Numbered from the stretch's first letter, positions 12,636 through 22,379 are shown. The stretch: DNA of 64,000 nt from Streptomyces mirabilis (GCF_018310535.1 NZ_CP074102.1:5890001-5954000), one strand, 5' to 3'. The notes: generated by a model not told the origin, from the letters alone. A program made the numbers and translations.

Positions 12636-13484
12636 TCACACGTCCCGGCGGTCCACCGCCACCACGACGATCAACGCCGACACCACCGCCCAGGCTCCCA
12701 GCACCACCCAACTGCCCGTCACCGTCGCCCCGTAGCGCGGGAGCCGGGTGAAGGGATCGCGGCCGTAGGCGATGTCGGTCAGCCGCGTCCAGGCGTTGAC
12801 GGGCATGGCGTGCCGTATGGCGGCCGTCCAGCGGTAGCGGTCGGTGATGAAGCTGGGGACGAGGAGCAGGACGGCGGTGACGGCGACCATCGTGCTCGCG
12901 CTGTGCCGGATCAGGGCTCCCAGGGCCATGCCCGCCAGCGCGCAGACCGGGGCGAGCAGCGCGGAGGCGACGACCACGCGCAGGGCACCGAAGTGGGTGA
13001 TCGACACGGAGGCGTGACGGGTGGTGAGGATCGCCTGCGTCGAGGCGAAGGAGGCACTCGCGACGAACGCGCCGTACAGCGTCATGACCGCCGTCACCAC
13101 CACGACCTTCGCCGCCATCACGGCACGCCGGTCCGGGACGGCCGCGAGGGTCGTACGGATCAGGCCCGTCGAGTACTCCCCGACGACCGTGATCGCGCCG
13201 ATGCTCGCCGCCGCGAGGATCAGGATCAGTGCCGATCCGTCGGTGAAGGCGTCGCGCAAGGCCAACTCCCAGGCGAAGGAGCGCATCTGGGGGTTGAAGC
13301 GCGGATAGTCGTGCGCGTGCACCCGCGCCGCGTTGGCGTTGAAGCCGATGACGGCGAGGGCGCCCGCGCCGAGTGCCCAGTAGGTCGAGCGCAGGGAACG
13401 GAGTTTGATCCACTCGGCGGCGAGGAGATCGGTGAACCGCGCCACGGGGTGTGCGGGAGCGGGGGTGAGGGCGAGAGTGGTCAT
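12636..13484 (-). CDS. ABC-2 type exporter permease
   Basis: A 282-residue membrane protein with about six TM segments (around residues 35, 75, 115, 160, 190 and 265), the layout of ABC-2 permeases. It carries the usual N-terminal motif AAEWIKLRSLRSTYW. Its ATG overlaps the TGA of the ATPase gene in ATGA. The pair forms a small exporter of unknown cargo next to a two-component system, an arrangement often linked to envelope stress or antibiotic export. Confidence 0.88.
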   Translation of the reverse strand: MTTLALTPAPAHPVARFTDLLAAEWIKLRSLRSTYWALGAGALAVIGFNANAARVHAHDYPRFNPQMRSFAWELALRDAFTDGSALILILAAASIGAITVVGEYSTGLIRTTLAAVPDRRAVMAAKVVVVTAVMTLYGAFVASASFASTQAILTTRHASVSITHFGALRVVVASALLAPVCALAGMALGALIRHSASTMVAVTAVLLLVPSFITDRYRWTAAIRHAMPVNAWTRLTDIAYGRDPFTRLPRYGATVTGSWVVLGAWAVVSALIVVVAVDRRDV

Positions 13485-14395
13485 CGGGCGTCTCCGGCGA
13501 GGAACTCGGTACTGTCGACAGTCAGTTCCATGAAGGCGGCCTCCAGGGACACGGTCTGCGGGGTCAGTTCCTCGAGCAGGATCCGGTGCCGGAAGGCGAG
13601 TTCACCGATGCGCGCCGCGCTCAGGGCCGTCACCTTGAGGGTCCGGTCGTCGTACGGCGCCACCGCCGCGCCCTCCTCGGACAGCACGGCCGTGAGTTTC
13701 GCGAGGTCCGGTGTTCGCACGGTCACCGTCGGCCGGGTGCCGCGCGCCGCGAACTCGGTCACGCTCTCCGCGGCGATCAGCTCACCCCGGCCGATGACGA
13801 TCAACTCGTCCGCGGTGTGCTCCATCTCGGACATCAGATGGCTGGAGACGAAGACGGTACGGCCCTCGGCCGCGAGCCTGCGAAAAAGCCCCCGCACCCA
13901 CAACACACCCTCCGGATCGAGCCCGTTGAGGGGTTCGTCGAAGAGCAGCACCGGCGGATCGCCGAGCAGCGCGGTGGCGATGCCGAGCCGCTGCCGCATG
14001 CCCAGCGAGAAACCGTCGACCCTGCGCCGCGCCGCCGCCCCCGCGAGCCCCACCTCCTCCAGCACCTCGTCCACCCGGCTCCGGGCGATGCGATTGCTCC
14101 GCGCCAGCGCCTCCAGATGGGCCCGCGCGCTGCGCCCGCCGTGCACATCGCCCGCGTCGAGCAGCGCGCCCACGTGCCGCAGCCCGCGCGGATGACGCCG
14201 GAACGGCTGCCCGTCGATCGTCGCGCTCCCGCCGGTCGGCCCGATCAGGCCGAGCAGCATGCGCAGCGTCGTCGTCTTGCCCGCGCCGTTCGGGCCGAGG
14301 AACCCGGTGACGCGCCCCGGGCGCACCTGGAACGTCAGATTCCGTACGGCGGTGGTGTCGCCGTACCGTTTGGTCAGTTCGTTGACTTCGATCAC
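13481..14395 (-). CDS. ABC exporter ATPase
   Basis: Energises the ABC-2 permease encoded downstream. Walker A is GPNGAGKTTTLRML, the signature region FSLGMRQRLGIA and Walker B VLLFDEPLNGLD, followed by the H-loop SSHLMSEME. I chose GTG at 14395 (VIEVNELTKRYG), the usual first strand of such ATPases, giving 304 residues; a start at 14449 would add an 18-residue tail unlike the family. It is divergent from the sensor kinase gene, with about 130 bases between starts. Confidence 0.9.
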   Translation of the reverse strand: MIEVNELTKRYGDTTAVRNLTFQVRPGRVTGFLGPNGAGKTTTLRMLLGLIGPTGGSATIDGQPFRRHPRGLRHVGALLDAGDVHGGRSARAHLEALARSNRIARSRVDEVLEEVGLAGAAARRRVDGFSLGMRQRLGIATALLGDPPVLLFDEPLNGLDPEGVLWVRGLFRRLAAEGRTVFVSSHLMSEMEHTADELIVIGRGELIAAESVTEFAARGTRPTVTVRTPDLAKLTAVLSEEGAAVAPYDDRTLKVTALSAARIGELAFRHRILLEELTPQTVSLEAAFMELTVDSTEFLAGDAR

Positions 14396-14528
14396 ACCGA
14401 CCACCGTCTCGTCGGTACCCCCCGCGCGGTATCGCCCTGTGGCCGACACTCTCCCCGTCCGGTGTCGACCAGGGGTGTACGTCCACGGACCGATGCCCGT
14501 CCACGGCCCCCATGCCTACGATCGCCGC

Positions 14529-15797
14529 ATGCATGCCATGCCGCTCCCGCCCCGCCTCAAGCTCGTGCCGCCCGGTGCCTGGGTGGCCCTGGCCTGGTGC
14601 GCGAGCACGGCGTTCACCTTCCTCGCCCGCATCCGGCTCCCCGGTGAGATGACGGCCAACGTGCTTGTCGCCGCCCAGTTCTACCGCTGGGACGGCCTGC
14701 TGATCCTTACCGTCGCCTGCGCTCTGGCGCTGCTCGGCAGCATGTGGTTGCACCGACGGCCGCTGACCGCCCTCACCCTGCTCCTTGCGGCCGCCGCCTT
14801 CCTCACCACCAACCTGGCCGTGGGAGCGATCCAACTGGCCCAGTTCCTCGCCGTCGACCTCGCCCTCTACTTCATCGCGGCCGGCCGCCCCCGCCGCACC
14901 GGAGTCACCGCCCTCTCCATGGCGCTCGCCGTCCTGCTGGTCTGGGAGTCCGTACGGCTGCTGCGCGGATGGGGCATCGGCACGCTGGAAGAGCTGACCG
15001 TGGCGCTGACGGCCGTCGTCGCCTGGCTCCTCGGCGACGCCTCCCACCGCACCCGCGAGTACGGCGAGAAGCTCCGCGCCCAGGCCGCCATCCAGGCGGT
15101 CACCGACGAACGCCTGCGCATCGCCCGCGAGATGCACGACATGGTCGCCCACAGCATCGGCATCATCGCCCTCCAGGCCGGGGCGGCGGCCCGCGTCGTC
15201 CACACCCAGCCGGATGCCGCGCGCGAGGCGATGACGGCGGTGGAGACGACCGGGCGGGAGACCCTGTCGGGGCTGCGCCGGATGCTGGTCGCCCTGCGCC
15301 AGGCGGACCAGGACCGGGACCAGGACCGGGACCAGGACCGGGACCAGAACCAGGCCGCCGCCTCGGCCGAGGCCGACCGGTTGCGCCCGGTCGAGGGGCT
15401 CGCCGACCTCGACCGCCTGGCCGCCGCGACAACGGCGGCGGGCGTTCAGGTCGACGTCCACTGGAAGGGCCCGCGCCGCCAACTCCCCCCGGACATCGAC
15501 CTCTCCGTCTTCCGGATCGTCCAGGAGTCGATCACGAACGTCGTACGCCACGCGGAGACGGCCGCCTGCCGGGTGACGGTCGACTACCTGGAGGAATGCG
15601 TGGCCGTGGAAGTCACCGACGACGGCCGGGGCCGGGGCGGCACCACCGACACCGGCTTCGGCCTGGTCGGGATGCGCGAGCGGGTGGCCCTGCTGCACGG
15701 CGAGTTCACGGCGGGACCTCGTCCCGAGGGCGGATTCCGGGTGACGGCCCGCCTCCCGGTCCCGGCGACGGCGACGTCGGCGACGGTGGCCGTCTGA
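14529..15797 (+). CDS. sensor histidine kinase (HisKA_3 type)
   Basis: A 422-residue membrane kinase. About five TM segments lie in residues 15-175, then a dimerisation/phosphoacceptor motif EMHDMVAHSIG, and a C-terminal ATPase domain with VQESITNVVRHA (N-box), DDGRG (G1) and GFGLVGMRER (G2). Between kinase helices and ATPase domain, four tandem DQDR-type units (bases 15306-15353) make a charged linker. Its TGA overlaps the ATG of the response regulator. It probably controls the divergent exporter, by context. Confidence 0.93.
   Translation: MHAMPLPPRLKLVPPGAWVALAWCASTAFTFLARIRLPGEMTANVLVAAQFYRWDGLLILTVACALALLGSMWLHRRPLTALTLLLAAAAFLTTNLAVGAIQLAQFLAVDLALYFIAAGRPRRTGVTALSMALAVLLVWESVRLLRGWGIGTLEELTVALTAVVAWLLGDASHRTREYGEKLRAQAAIQAVTDERLRIAREMHDMVAHSIGIIALQAGAAARVVHTQPDAAREAMTAVETTGRETLSGLRRMLVALRQADQDRDQDRDQDRDQNQAAASAEADRLRPVEGLADLDRLAAATTAAGVQVDVHWKGPRRQLPPDIDLSVFRIVQESITNVVRHAETAACRVTVDYLEECVAVEVTDDGRGRGGTTDTGFGLVGMRERVALLHGEFTAGPRPEGGFRVTARLPVPATATSATVAV
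15306..15353 (+). repeat. 12-bp tandem repeat inside kinase gene
   Basis: Three exact copies of GACCAGGACCGG and a fourth degenerate one encode the (DQDR)n linker. The unit is a multiple of three, so copy changes keep frame and would alter only linker length. Confidence 0.85.
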
Positions 15798-16459
15798 TGC
15801 CGGTCCGTGTCGTCCTCGCCGACGACCAGCAGCTGATTCGCACGGCCCTGCGGATGGTCATCGCCGACATCGAGGACGTGGAGGTGGTGGGGGAGGCCGC
15901 GGACGGCGAGGAGGCGGTGACCCGCACCGAGGAACTCCGGCCCGACGTCGTGGTGATGGACATCCGCATGCCGGGCGTGGACGGCATAGAGGCGACCCGT
16001 CGGATCACGGCGGGTGCGGGCGAGTCGAGGATCGTCGTCCTGACCACCTTCGACGACGACGACTACGTGTACGGGGCGCTGCGCGCCGGCGCGTCGGGGT
16101 TCCTGGTCAAGGACATGGCTCTGGACGACATCATCGGTGCCATACGGGTCGTGGCGGCCGGCGACGCCCTCATCGCCCCCAGCGTCACCCGCCGCCTGAT
16201 CCAGGACTTCACCTCCGCCCGCTCCTCCGAGCCGGCGCGTCCACGCCGCGACCTGACCGCGATCACGGACCGCGAACGCGAGGTCCTCACCCTGGTCGGC
16301 ACGGGTCTGTCCAACGCCGAGATAGCCGAACGGCTCTTCATCAGCGTCGCCACGGCGAAGACGTACCTGACCCGCCTGCTGTCCAAGCTGGACGCACGGG
16401 ACCGGGTCCAGCTGGTGATCATCGCCTATGAGGCGGGTCTGGTCTCGGCGAACCGGTGA
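15797..16459 (+). CDS. NarL/LuxR-family response regulator
   Basis: A 220-residue partner of the adjacent kinase. The receiver domain has DDQ at residues 9-11, phosphoacceptor Asp in VVMDIRMPG and a conserved Lys in FLVKDM. The C-terminal LuxR helix-turn-helix reads TDREREVLTLVGTGLSNAEI and then ISVATAKTYLTRLLSKL. Start ATG overlaps the kinase stop (TGATG), so the two are translationally coupled. Confidence 0.95.
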   Translation: MPVRVVLADDQQLIRTALRMVIADIEDVEVVGEAADGEEAVTRTEELRPDVVVMDIRMPGVDGIEATRRITAGAGESRIVVLTTFDDDDYVYGALRAGASGFLVKDMALDDIIGAIRVVAAGDALIAPSVTRRLIQDFTSARSSEPARPRRDLTAITDREREVLTLVGTGLSNAEIAERLFISVATAKTYLTRLLSKLDARDRVQLVIIAYEAGLVSANR

Positions 16460-16492
16460 GGCGCCGGTGAAGCGGTCGGCCGACGGCGTGGG

Positions 16493-18730
16493 TCACTTCT
16501 TGGTCGCGGCCGGCTTCGGTCCGGCCTTGGGGCGGTCCGGGCGTACGGAGAAGGCGGTGTCGCCCGCCACGGCGACGATGGCGTCCTTCACGAGCAGCAG
16601 GCTCGGGACCGTGGTCTCCGGCGAGTTCCCGGGGTTGTCCAGCTTGTCCGTGTTCCACCGCGCGGCGCCGGTCGCGCGGTCGAGCGCGAGCAGCCGGCCG
16701 TAGCGGTTGGCGAAGAAGAGGTCGTGGTACGTCGTCGACAGCGCCGGCTTCGACAGATTCTCGATCTGCGTCTCACGCTGCCAGAGCCGGGCGCCGTCGG
16801 TCACCCTGACCGCTGTGACGGTCCCGTCGGGCCGGACGAAGTACACGACGCCGTCGAGGAGGGTGACCGAGCCGCGCGGGGGGCCCGCCAGGGGGATCCG
16901 GACGAGGTCGCCGCTGGTCGGGTTCACTCTCAGCAGGCTTGAGTACGGTGTGTCCGTGTCGTCGGCGAGCTCGTCCTGCGCCGCGTTCCGTGGCACCGCG
17001 AACAGCGGCTGCCCGCCGACGGTGCCGAGCGGCACCACCCCGCGGGGGAGTGTGGCGAGGTCGTGCGCCGTGCCGTCGGCCGGGTCGAGGCGCACCAGGC
17101 CGGTCGAGCCCGTGTCGGTGTTCTCCGGCGTGCACAGGCCGTAGGGGACGCCGTCCAGGGCCAGTGGGGTGCAGGAGTTGCCCGCCGACGACTTCGCCGG
17201 TGTCCGCCACAGGTCCTTGCCCGTTCTGGCGTCGAAGGCGACGAACTCCGTCCCGTCGTCCCCGTCGTCCGACTTCGCCAGGGCGCCGCCGTCGAACAGG
17301 ACGGCGGGCCGGACTTCGTTGATCGGGCGGTACCAGAGCCGTTTTCCGGTGCGGGCGTCGAGGGCGACCAGCCGCCAGGTCTCGCGCACGTTCAGGCCCG
17401 GCTTCTCGTAGGTGTACACGATCCCGTCCCGGACGCCGAGCGGCAGCGTGGTCTGCGGGCTGTGGCCGACCCGCCACTCCACGCGGCCGGAGGCGGCGTC
17501 GAGCTTGGCGACCGTGAAGCCGGACCCCGCGCAGTACAGGGAGGAGCCGCCCGACACGCAGCCGGAGTCCGAGCCGCTGATGGAGATGTCCGCGTACGCC
17601 TTGTCCGGGGCCTGGGTGAGGTTCGCACGCCAGGGCTTCCAGCCGGTGGGGAGCGCCGCGGCGGGAGAAGCGGCGGCGCGGGACGCGGGTGTCCGCCCGC
17701 CGGGTGTGCCCTCGGTGGTCTTCGGGCCCGACACCATGTAGTACACCGACGCGGACACCGCCGTGACGGCCAGGGCCGCGCCGAGGGCGACGAGGAGACG
17801 CACCCGGCGACGACGGCGGCCGGTGCCCGTCGAGGTCGTCGTGTCACCGTGTCTCTGGGTGGCCCTCCGTCCGCCCGCGACGGTCGGCCGGCCCGACGAC
17901 GCCGGAGCGGTCGTCACGTCCGGCAGGTCCCTGAACAGCCGGTGCAGTTCGGTGAGGTCGGGCCGGGCGGTCGCGTCCTTGTCCAGGCAGCGCTCGGCGA
18001 TGCTCCTGAGGGGCTCCGGTACGCCGTCCAGGACCGGCTGCTCGTGCACCACCTGGTAGCCCGTCATGTACGGGCTGCCACCGTCGAAGGGACGGTTGCC
18101 GGTGGCCGCGTACACCAGCAGCGAGCCCAGCGAGAACACGTCCGAGGCGGCGGTGACGTCCCGGGGCGAGGCGAACTGCTCCGGGGACATGAAGGGCGGG
18201 GTGCCGATCAGCCGTCCCGTCACGGTGAGGGTCTGGTTGTCGGCGGCGCGCGAGATACCGAAGTCGATGACGCGCGGACCGTCCTCGGCCACTAGGACGT
18301 TGCTCGGCTTGAGGTCCCGGTGCACCACACCCGCCTCGTGGATGTCCCGCAGCGCCTCGACGAGCCCCAGCGCCAGCGTGCGCAGCGCGTCCCCGCCCAA
18401 CGGGCCTTCCTTCGCCACGATTTCGGACAGCGTCCGGCCCGGTACGTACAACGTTGCCATCCACGGCACTTCGGCGTCCGGATCGGCGTCCACCACGGGA
18501 GCGGTGAACGCTCCGCTCACCCGGCGGGCCGCGGAGATCTCCTGCCGGAAGCGGACGCGGAACTCCTCGTCCTGCGCGTACTGCGCGTGTACGACCTTGA
18601 CCGCGACCTGCCGTCCCGAGGCGGAACGTCCCAGGTAGACGACGCCCATACCGCCGCTGCCGAGCCGGTCGACGAGCGTGTAGCCGCCTATCGACCCGAT
18701 GGACCCCGATTCCCCGGTGCTCAGCGGCAT
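16493..18730 (-). CDS. transmembrane Ser/Thr kinase with PQQ-like beta-propeller
   Basis: A 745-residue PknB-like receptor kinase. Residues 1-275 form the kinase domain with the glycine loop GSGGMGVVY, VAVK lysine, catalytic HRDLKPSN and DFG. A single TM segment (LLVALGAALAVTAVSASVYY) near residue 320 is followed by an extracellular region with repeated WRV, LWYRP and LWQRE strands typical of a seven-bladed PQQ-like propeller, which may sense a cell-wall or other ligand. No PASTA repeats. It converges with the response regulator gene. The DUF397/XRE genes lie just upstream on the same strand. Confidence 0.93.
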   Translation of the reverse strand: MPLSTGESGSIGSIGGYTLVDRLGSGGMGVVYLGRSASGRQVAVKVVHAQYAQDEEFRVRFRQEISAARRVSGAFTAPVVDADPDAEVPWMATLYVPGRTLSEIVAKEGPLGGDALRTLALGLVEALRDIHEAGVVHRDLKPSNVLVAEDGPRVIDFGISRAADNQTLTVTGRLIGTPPFMSPEQFASPRDVTAASDVFSLGSLLVYAATGNRPFDGGSPYMTGYQVVHEQPVLDGVPEPLRSIAERCLDKDATARPDLTELHRLFRDLPDVTTAPASSGRPTVAGGRRATQRHGDTTTSTGTGRRRRRVRLLVALGAALAVTAVSASVYYMVSGPKTTEGTPGGRTPASRAAASPAAALPTGWKPWRANLTQAPDKAYADISISGSDSGCVSGGSSLYCAGSGFTVAKLDAASGRVEWRVGHSPQTTLPLGVRDGIVYTYEKPGLNVRETWRLVALDARTGKRLWYRPINEVRPAVLFDGGALAKSDDGDDGTEFVAFDARTGKDLWRTPAKSSAGNSCTPLALDGVPYGLCTPENTDTGSTGLVRLDPADGTAHDLATLPRGVVPLGTVGGQPLFAVPRNAAQDELADDTDTPYSSLLRVNPTSGDLVRIPLAGPPRGSVTLLDGVVYFVRPDGTVTAVRVTDGARLWQRETQIENLSKPALSTTYHDLFFANRYGRLLALDRATGAARWNTDKLDNPGNSPETTVPSLLLVKDAIVAVAGDTAFSVRPDRPKAGPKPAATKK

Positions 18731-18819
18731 GGCCGGTCACCTTTCCCAAATCCCCTGTGTCGCACGCCTGTTCTGCGGCATCACACTAGTACCTGTGTCG
18801 CAGGGGGCCGGGTGTCAGG

Positions 18820-19092
18820 TCACTTCGCGACGGTACGGAGGAACGCCGTCCAGGCGAGGGCGCCGATGAGGAGGACGGGGCCGTCGGTGACTTTGCTGTC
18901 GCGGACGGGGACGATGCCGGGGACTCCGTCGGCGACTTCGAGGCAGTTACCGCCGTCGCCGTCGCTGTACGTGCTCTTGCGCCAGCGGGCGGCGCCGGGG
19001 AAGTCGTACGCGACCTCGATGCAGCTGCCGCCGTTGTCGTCGCTGTAGCTGCTCTTGCGCCACTGAGCCGAGCTCAGGTCGTACTCGCGCAT
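18820..19092 (-). CDS. DUF397 protein with two tandem DUF397 units
   Basis: A 90-residue protein typical of Streptomyces, where small DUF397 proteins accompany XRE regulators of the BldB-associated type. It carries two successive units, WRKSSYSDDNGGSCIEVA and WRKSTYSDGDGGNCLEVA, whereas many members have one. The second unit continues into the usual VRDSK and TAFL tail. Its ATG lies within the 3' end of the adjacent XRE gene (19-base overlap). Confidence 0.88.
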   Translation of the reverse strand: MREYDLSSAQWRKSSYSDDNGGSCIEVAYDFPGAARWRKSTYSDGDGGNCLEVADGVPGIVPVRDSKVTDGPVLLIGALAWTAFLRTVAK

Positions 19093-19900
19093 CGTCTGTG
19101 GTCCTCCGCCGCCGACGAGAGCAGGGCCGGGGACGCCTCCGGCGGCAGTGCGGCGGCCCTGAGCAGATCGTATGTCTGCTGCACTCGCTTCACCAGGCCT
19201 GGATCGTCCAGCAGATTGCCCGAATACACCGCCTCTGTATAGGCAGTTGGCGGGGCGTCCTCGAACTCCATGAGCGTCAGCATCCGGCCCATGAGCGGGT
19301 AAGCTCCCGCGCTGGTCGGCAGCACCTGCACCAAGACTTTCCGCTGCCGCACCAGGTCCGCGATGTGATCCAGCTGCTTGGCCATTTCGGCCCCGCCGCC
19401 GACCGGGATCCGCACCACGTGCTCATGCAGGATTGCCCAATACACAGGGCGGCGCCCAGGATCTGCGCCCGCTCCATGCGGGCCGTCACCTTCTCCTCGA
19501 TGTACGCGTCGGTGACGAACGGGTTGCCCGCCAGCATTACCGCACGCGCGTACGCGGGCGTCTGCAACAAGCCCGGTACGAGCGCGGGCGCGAACTCCGC
19601 GATCCTCGTCGCGGTCCTCTCAAGCTCCACCACCTCCGCGAAGTAATCCGCGTACCGCTTGTCGTCAATCAGTTTTTGCCACGTGCGCTCGAAAAAGCCG
19701 TCGGTTTGCAGGAGTGCGTCGATCCGTTGGGCCACATCCAACTGTGGTTTCCGAATGGCCTGTTCGAACTGGCCGATGTAACCCCCGGAGACGAATACCC
19801 GCGCTCCCAGCTCCACCTGGGTGAAACCGGCATCCTCCCGTCGTCGTTTCAGCTCCGCCCCGAAGAACTCCCACGCCGCCTGCCGCGAACCGTTGGCCAT
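19074..19900 (-). pseudogene. XRE regulator (DUF5753 type), frameshifted
   Basis: Helix-turn-helix regulator with an N-terminal XRE domain (FGAELKRRREDAGFTQVEL, residues 10-30) and a C-terminal ligand-type domain. It starts at ATG 19900. The frame runs to ARMERAQIL near 19460 and then leaves the family pattern. The family sequence (PVYWAILHEHVVR, through to VQQTYDLLRAAALP) resumes in the next frame from about 19447 to the stop at 19074. One base has been lost (or two gained) around 19446-19458. Either the gene is dead, it is expressed as two pieces, or the base call is wrong. Confidence 0.82.
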
Positions 19901-20015
19901 GGCCAAACCCCTTACGCTGCACCGAACTTGTAGAGGACAGACTCCTGCCGAGTGTAGATGCGGAGCGTCACTCTGGAGACGCGAAGAGTGAAACTCGGAA
20001 AGTCGGGGGAACAGG

Positions 20016-20222
20016 GTGAAGGCACAACACTCGGCGCTCTGCGTCGAAGAGGCGGAGGTAACGGTGAAGGAATTGCGGGCGGCACTGAAGAGGGCCGGAA
20101 TTACGTTGCCGTCGCTCCGGATCGACCCGGCGAGTTTGGCGCGCGAGGCACCTTGTCCGCGCGTCGAATTGGGCGGCTGCTCCATGGAGGTCGCGGCCCG
20201 GCTCGTGGCGGCGCTGCGTTGA
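20016..20222 (+). CDS. small conserved protein next to XRE/DUF397 pair
   Basis: A 68-residue soluble protein. It reads VKELRAALKRAGITLPSL and then APCPRVELGGCSMEVAARLVAAL, a pattern I associate with small Streptomyces proteins that accompany XRE/DUF397 loci. GTG at 20016 has GGGGGA nearby, but an internal GTG (VTVKEL) is possible. It is divergent from the XRE pseudogene, so both may share a promoter region at about 19901-20015. No function can be given. Confidence 0.6.
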   Translation: MKAQHSALCVEEAEVTVKELRAALKRAGITLPSLRIDPASLAREAPCPRVELGGCSMEVAARLVAALR

Positions 20223-20230
20223 GGCCCCCG

Positions 20231-20446
20231 ATGAAGCCGCCGATCGGCTCGTACGTCGTCGACACGCGCACGGAGAAGGTGGGCATGGTGATGGGACACG
20301 AGGGACCGTACGTACAGCTGAGACCGCTGGGTGGGGGCAAGGAGTGGGACTGCGAGCCGGACACCGTCCGGCGGGCCACCGCGGCGGAGCGGCTCAGCGC
20401 GGCCACGGCGTATGCGAACGCACGCAGCCGCGGTGAGGTCCCGTGA
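20231..20446 (+). CDS. small conserved hypothetical protein
   Basis: A 71-residue protein beginning MKPPIGSYVVDTRTEKVGMV with a KOW-like or SH3-like beta-rich feel (GSYVVD, GKVMGHEGPYVQLRPLGGG-type strands) and a basic C-terminus. It follows the 68-residue gene by 8 bases and is likely cotranscribed. A TTG at 20219 overlapping the previous TGA is an alternative start. Function unknown. Confidence 0.6.
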   Translation: MKPPIGSYVVDTRTEKVGMVMGHEGPYVQLRPLGGGKEWDCEPDTVRRATAAERLSAATAYANARSRGEVP

Positions 20447-20749
20447 GCGGTGGTTCGGCGGACGTCAGCGCAGCGGAGCCCGGCGTGGCGGCCCGTCCCA
20501 AGAGTGCCCCCACCCTCCTGGCGAGTGCGTGATCGAGTAGGGGGACCTCTCAGCCGTTGAGGATCCGGGCCGACCGGGCCTGGCGGGCGCCGTCCCGCCA
20601 GGCCGGTGCCACGACCGGTGGGCTCGCCGGAAAGCCCCACGCCTGTTCGTCCGGCGTGGGCGGTCGGCCGCCAGGCGAGTCGGCCATGTTCACTTGCAAG
20701 AAGTACGGCACCCGCCGGTGCATGCCCTCGCATACGCGAGAATGGCCCC
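20447..20749. other. intergenic region with two hairpins
   Basis: I see no gene in these 303 bases. Two strong stem-loops lie in it: an 11-bp perfect stem at 20577-20604 (GGCCTGGCGGG with CCCGCCAGGCC) and an 8-bp stem at 20636-20660 (CCCACGCC with GGCGTGGG). They are the likely transcription end of the small-gene operon and insulate recO. Confidence 0.6.
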
Positions 20750-21496
20750 ATGAGCCTGTTCCGCGACGACGGCATCGTGCTGCGCACCCAGAAGCTGGGT
20801 GAGGCGGACCGGATCATCACGCTGCTCACTCGCGGTCACGGCCGCGTACGGGCCGTGGCCCGTGGCGTGCGGCGGACCAAGTCGAAGTTCGGGGCGCGGC
20901 TCGAACCCTTCTCGCACGTGGACGTGCAGTTCTTCGCGCGGGGGAGCGAGCTGATCGGGCGCGGCCTGCCGCTGTGCACGCAGAGCGAGACGATCGCTCC
21001 GTACGGCGGCGGGATCGTGACGGACTACGCGCGCTACACCGCCGGTACGGCCATGCTCGAAACCGCCGAGCGGTTCACCGATCACGAGGGCGAGCCCGCC
21101 GTGCAGCAGTATCTGCTGCTCGTCGGCGGGCTGCGCACCCTCGCCCGGGGCGAGCACGAGCCGCACCTCGTCCTCGACGCCTTCCTGCTGCGCTCCCTCG
21201 CCGTGAACGGCTACGCGCCCAGCTTCAGCGCCTGCGCGAAGTGCGGGATGCCGGGACCGAATCGGTTCTTCTCGGTCGCGGCGGGAGGTTCCGTCTGCGT
21301 GGACTGCCGGGTGCCCGGCAGCGTCGTACCCTCGGCGGGGGCCCTCGAACTGCTCGGCGCGCTGCTGACGGGAGACTGGGAGACCGCGGACGCGTGCGAG
21401 CCGCGGTATGTCCGGGAGGGCAGCGGGCTGGTGTCGGCCTATCTGCACTGGCATCTGGAGCGCGGGCTGCGCTCACTCCGGTACGTGGAAAAGTAA
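20750..21496 (+). CDS. recO: DNA repair protein RecO
   Basis: A 248-residue recombination mediator that loads RecA at gaps together with RecF and RecR. The N-terminal OB-fold begins [20 protein letters not shown], the family hallmark. A C-terminal zinc module has CAKCGMP and CVDC (residues near 163-181). The start ATG at 20750 was chosen because family members begin with this motif; the open frame extends upstream to 20606. uppS follows after 22 bases. Confidence 0.96.
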   Translation: MSLFRDDGIVLRTQKLGEADRIITLLTRGHGRVRAVARGVRRTKSKFGARLEPFSHVDVQFFARGSELIGRGLPLCTQSETIAPYGGGIVTDYARYTAGTAMLETAERFTDHEGEPAVQQYLLLVGGLRTLARGEHEPHLVLDAFLLRSLAVNGYAPSFSACAKCGMPGPNRFFSVAAGGSVCVDCRVPGSVVPSAGALELLGALLTGDWETADACEPRYVREGSGLVSAYLHWHLERGLRSLRYVEK

Positions 21497-21518
21497 GACT
21501 GAGGGAGACGAGAAGCAC

Positions 21519-22364
21519 ATGGTCGTACGCGGGATCCTGGGACGCCAGCGCCGCGAGTACAAGACGCCGGAACCCCACCCGTCCGGTGCCGTCGCGCCCA
21601 AGCTCCCCGGTGAGCTGATCCCGAACCACGTGGCGATCGTGATGGACGGGAACGGGCGCTGGGCGAAGGAGCGCGGGCTGCCGCGCACCGAGGGGCACAA
21701 GGTCGGCGCCGAGCGCGTCCTCGACGTGCTGCAGGGCGCGATCGAGATGGGGGTCGGCGCCATCTCGCTGTACGCCTTCTCCACCGAGAACTGGAAGCGC
21801 TCGCCCGACGAGGTGCGCTTCCTGATGAACTTCAACCGCGACTTCATCCGCAAGACCCGCGACCAGCTCGACGAACTCGGTATCCGGGTCCGCTGGGTGG
21901 GCCGGATGCCCAAGCTGTGGAAGTCGGTGGCCAAGGAGCTCCAGATCGCCCAGGAGCAGACCAAGGACAACAACCGGCTGACGCTGTACTTCTGCATGAA
22001 CTACGGCGGTCGCGCCGAAATCACCGACGCCGCGCAGGCTTTGGCCGAGGACATCAAGGCCGGCCGGCTCGACCCGTCGAAGGTCACCGAGAAGACCTTC
22101 GCGAAGTACCTCTACTACCCGGACATGCCGGACGTGGACCTGTTCCTGCGGCCGAGCGGCGAGCAGCGCACCTCCAACTACCTGCTCTGGCAGAGCGCCT
22201 ACGCCGAGATGGTCTTCCAGAACGTGCTGTGGCCGGACTTCGACCGGCGCGACCTGTGGCGGGCGTGCGTCGAGTTCGCCCAACGCGACCGCCGCTTCGG
22301 CGGCGCTGTCCCGAACGAGCAACTGCTCGCGATGGAGCAGGGCATGAGGGGCCGCGAGGAATAG
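21519..22364 (+). CDS. uppS: isoprenyl transferase (undecaprenyl/decaprenyl diphosphate synthase)
   Basis: A 281-residue cis-prenyltransferase that makes the lipid carrier for peptidoglycan and other envelope polymers. It contains the catalytic [12 protein letters not shown], the allylic-substrate region [11 protein letters not shown] and the C-terminal [21 protein letters not shown] at 21519 follows GGGAGACG. It lies in a recO-uppS operon that ends at the hairpin at 22380. Confidence 0.97.
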   Translation: MVVRGILGRQRREYKTPEPHPSGAVAPKLPGELIPNHVAIVMDGNGRWAKERGLPRTEGHKVGAERVLDVLQGAIEMGVGAISLYAFSTENWKRSPDEVRFLMNFNRDFIRKTRDQLDELGIRVRWVGRMPKLWKSVAKELQIAQEQTKDNNRLTLYFCMNYGGRAEITDAAQALAEDIKAGRLDPSKVTEKTFAKYLYYPDMPDVDLFLRPSGEQRTSNYLLWQSAYAEMVFQNVLWPDFDRRDLWRACVEFAQRDRRFGGAVPNEQLLAMEQGMRGREE

Positions 22365-22379
22365 GGCCTGATGCGTGAG

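Noticed and set aside
11413..13413. A single 666-residue protein on the minus strand
   Set aside because: A good ribosome site and ATG at 12534 start the real gene; the upstream part overlaps the ABC-2 permease gene and is low-complexity.
13782..15698. A 638-codon minus-strand frame over the ATPase and kinase genes
   Set aside because: It covers parts of two well-supported genes on opposite strands and shows no protein family.
20447..20749. A tRNA or small RNA gene upstream of recO
   Set aside because: Two hairpins are present but no cloverleaf, no TTCGA-type T-loop in context and no CCA end.
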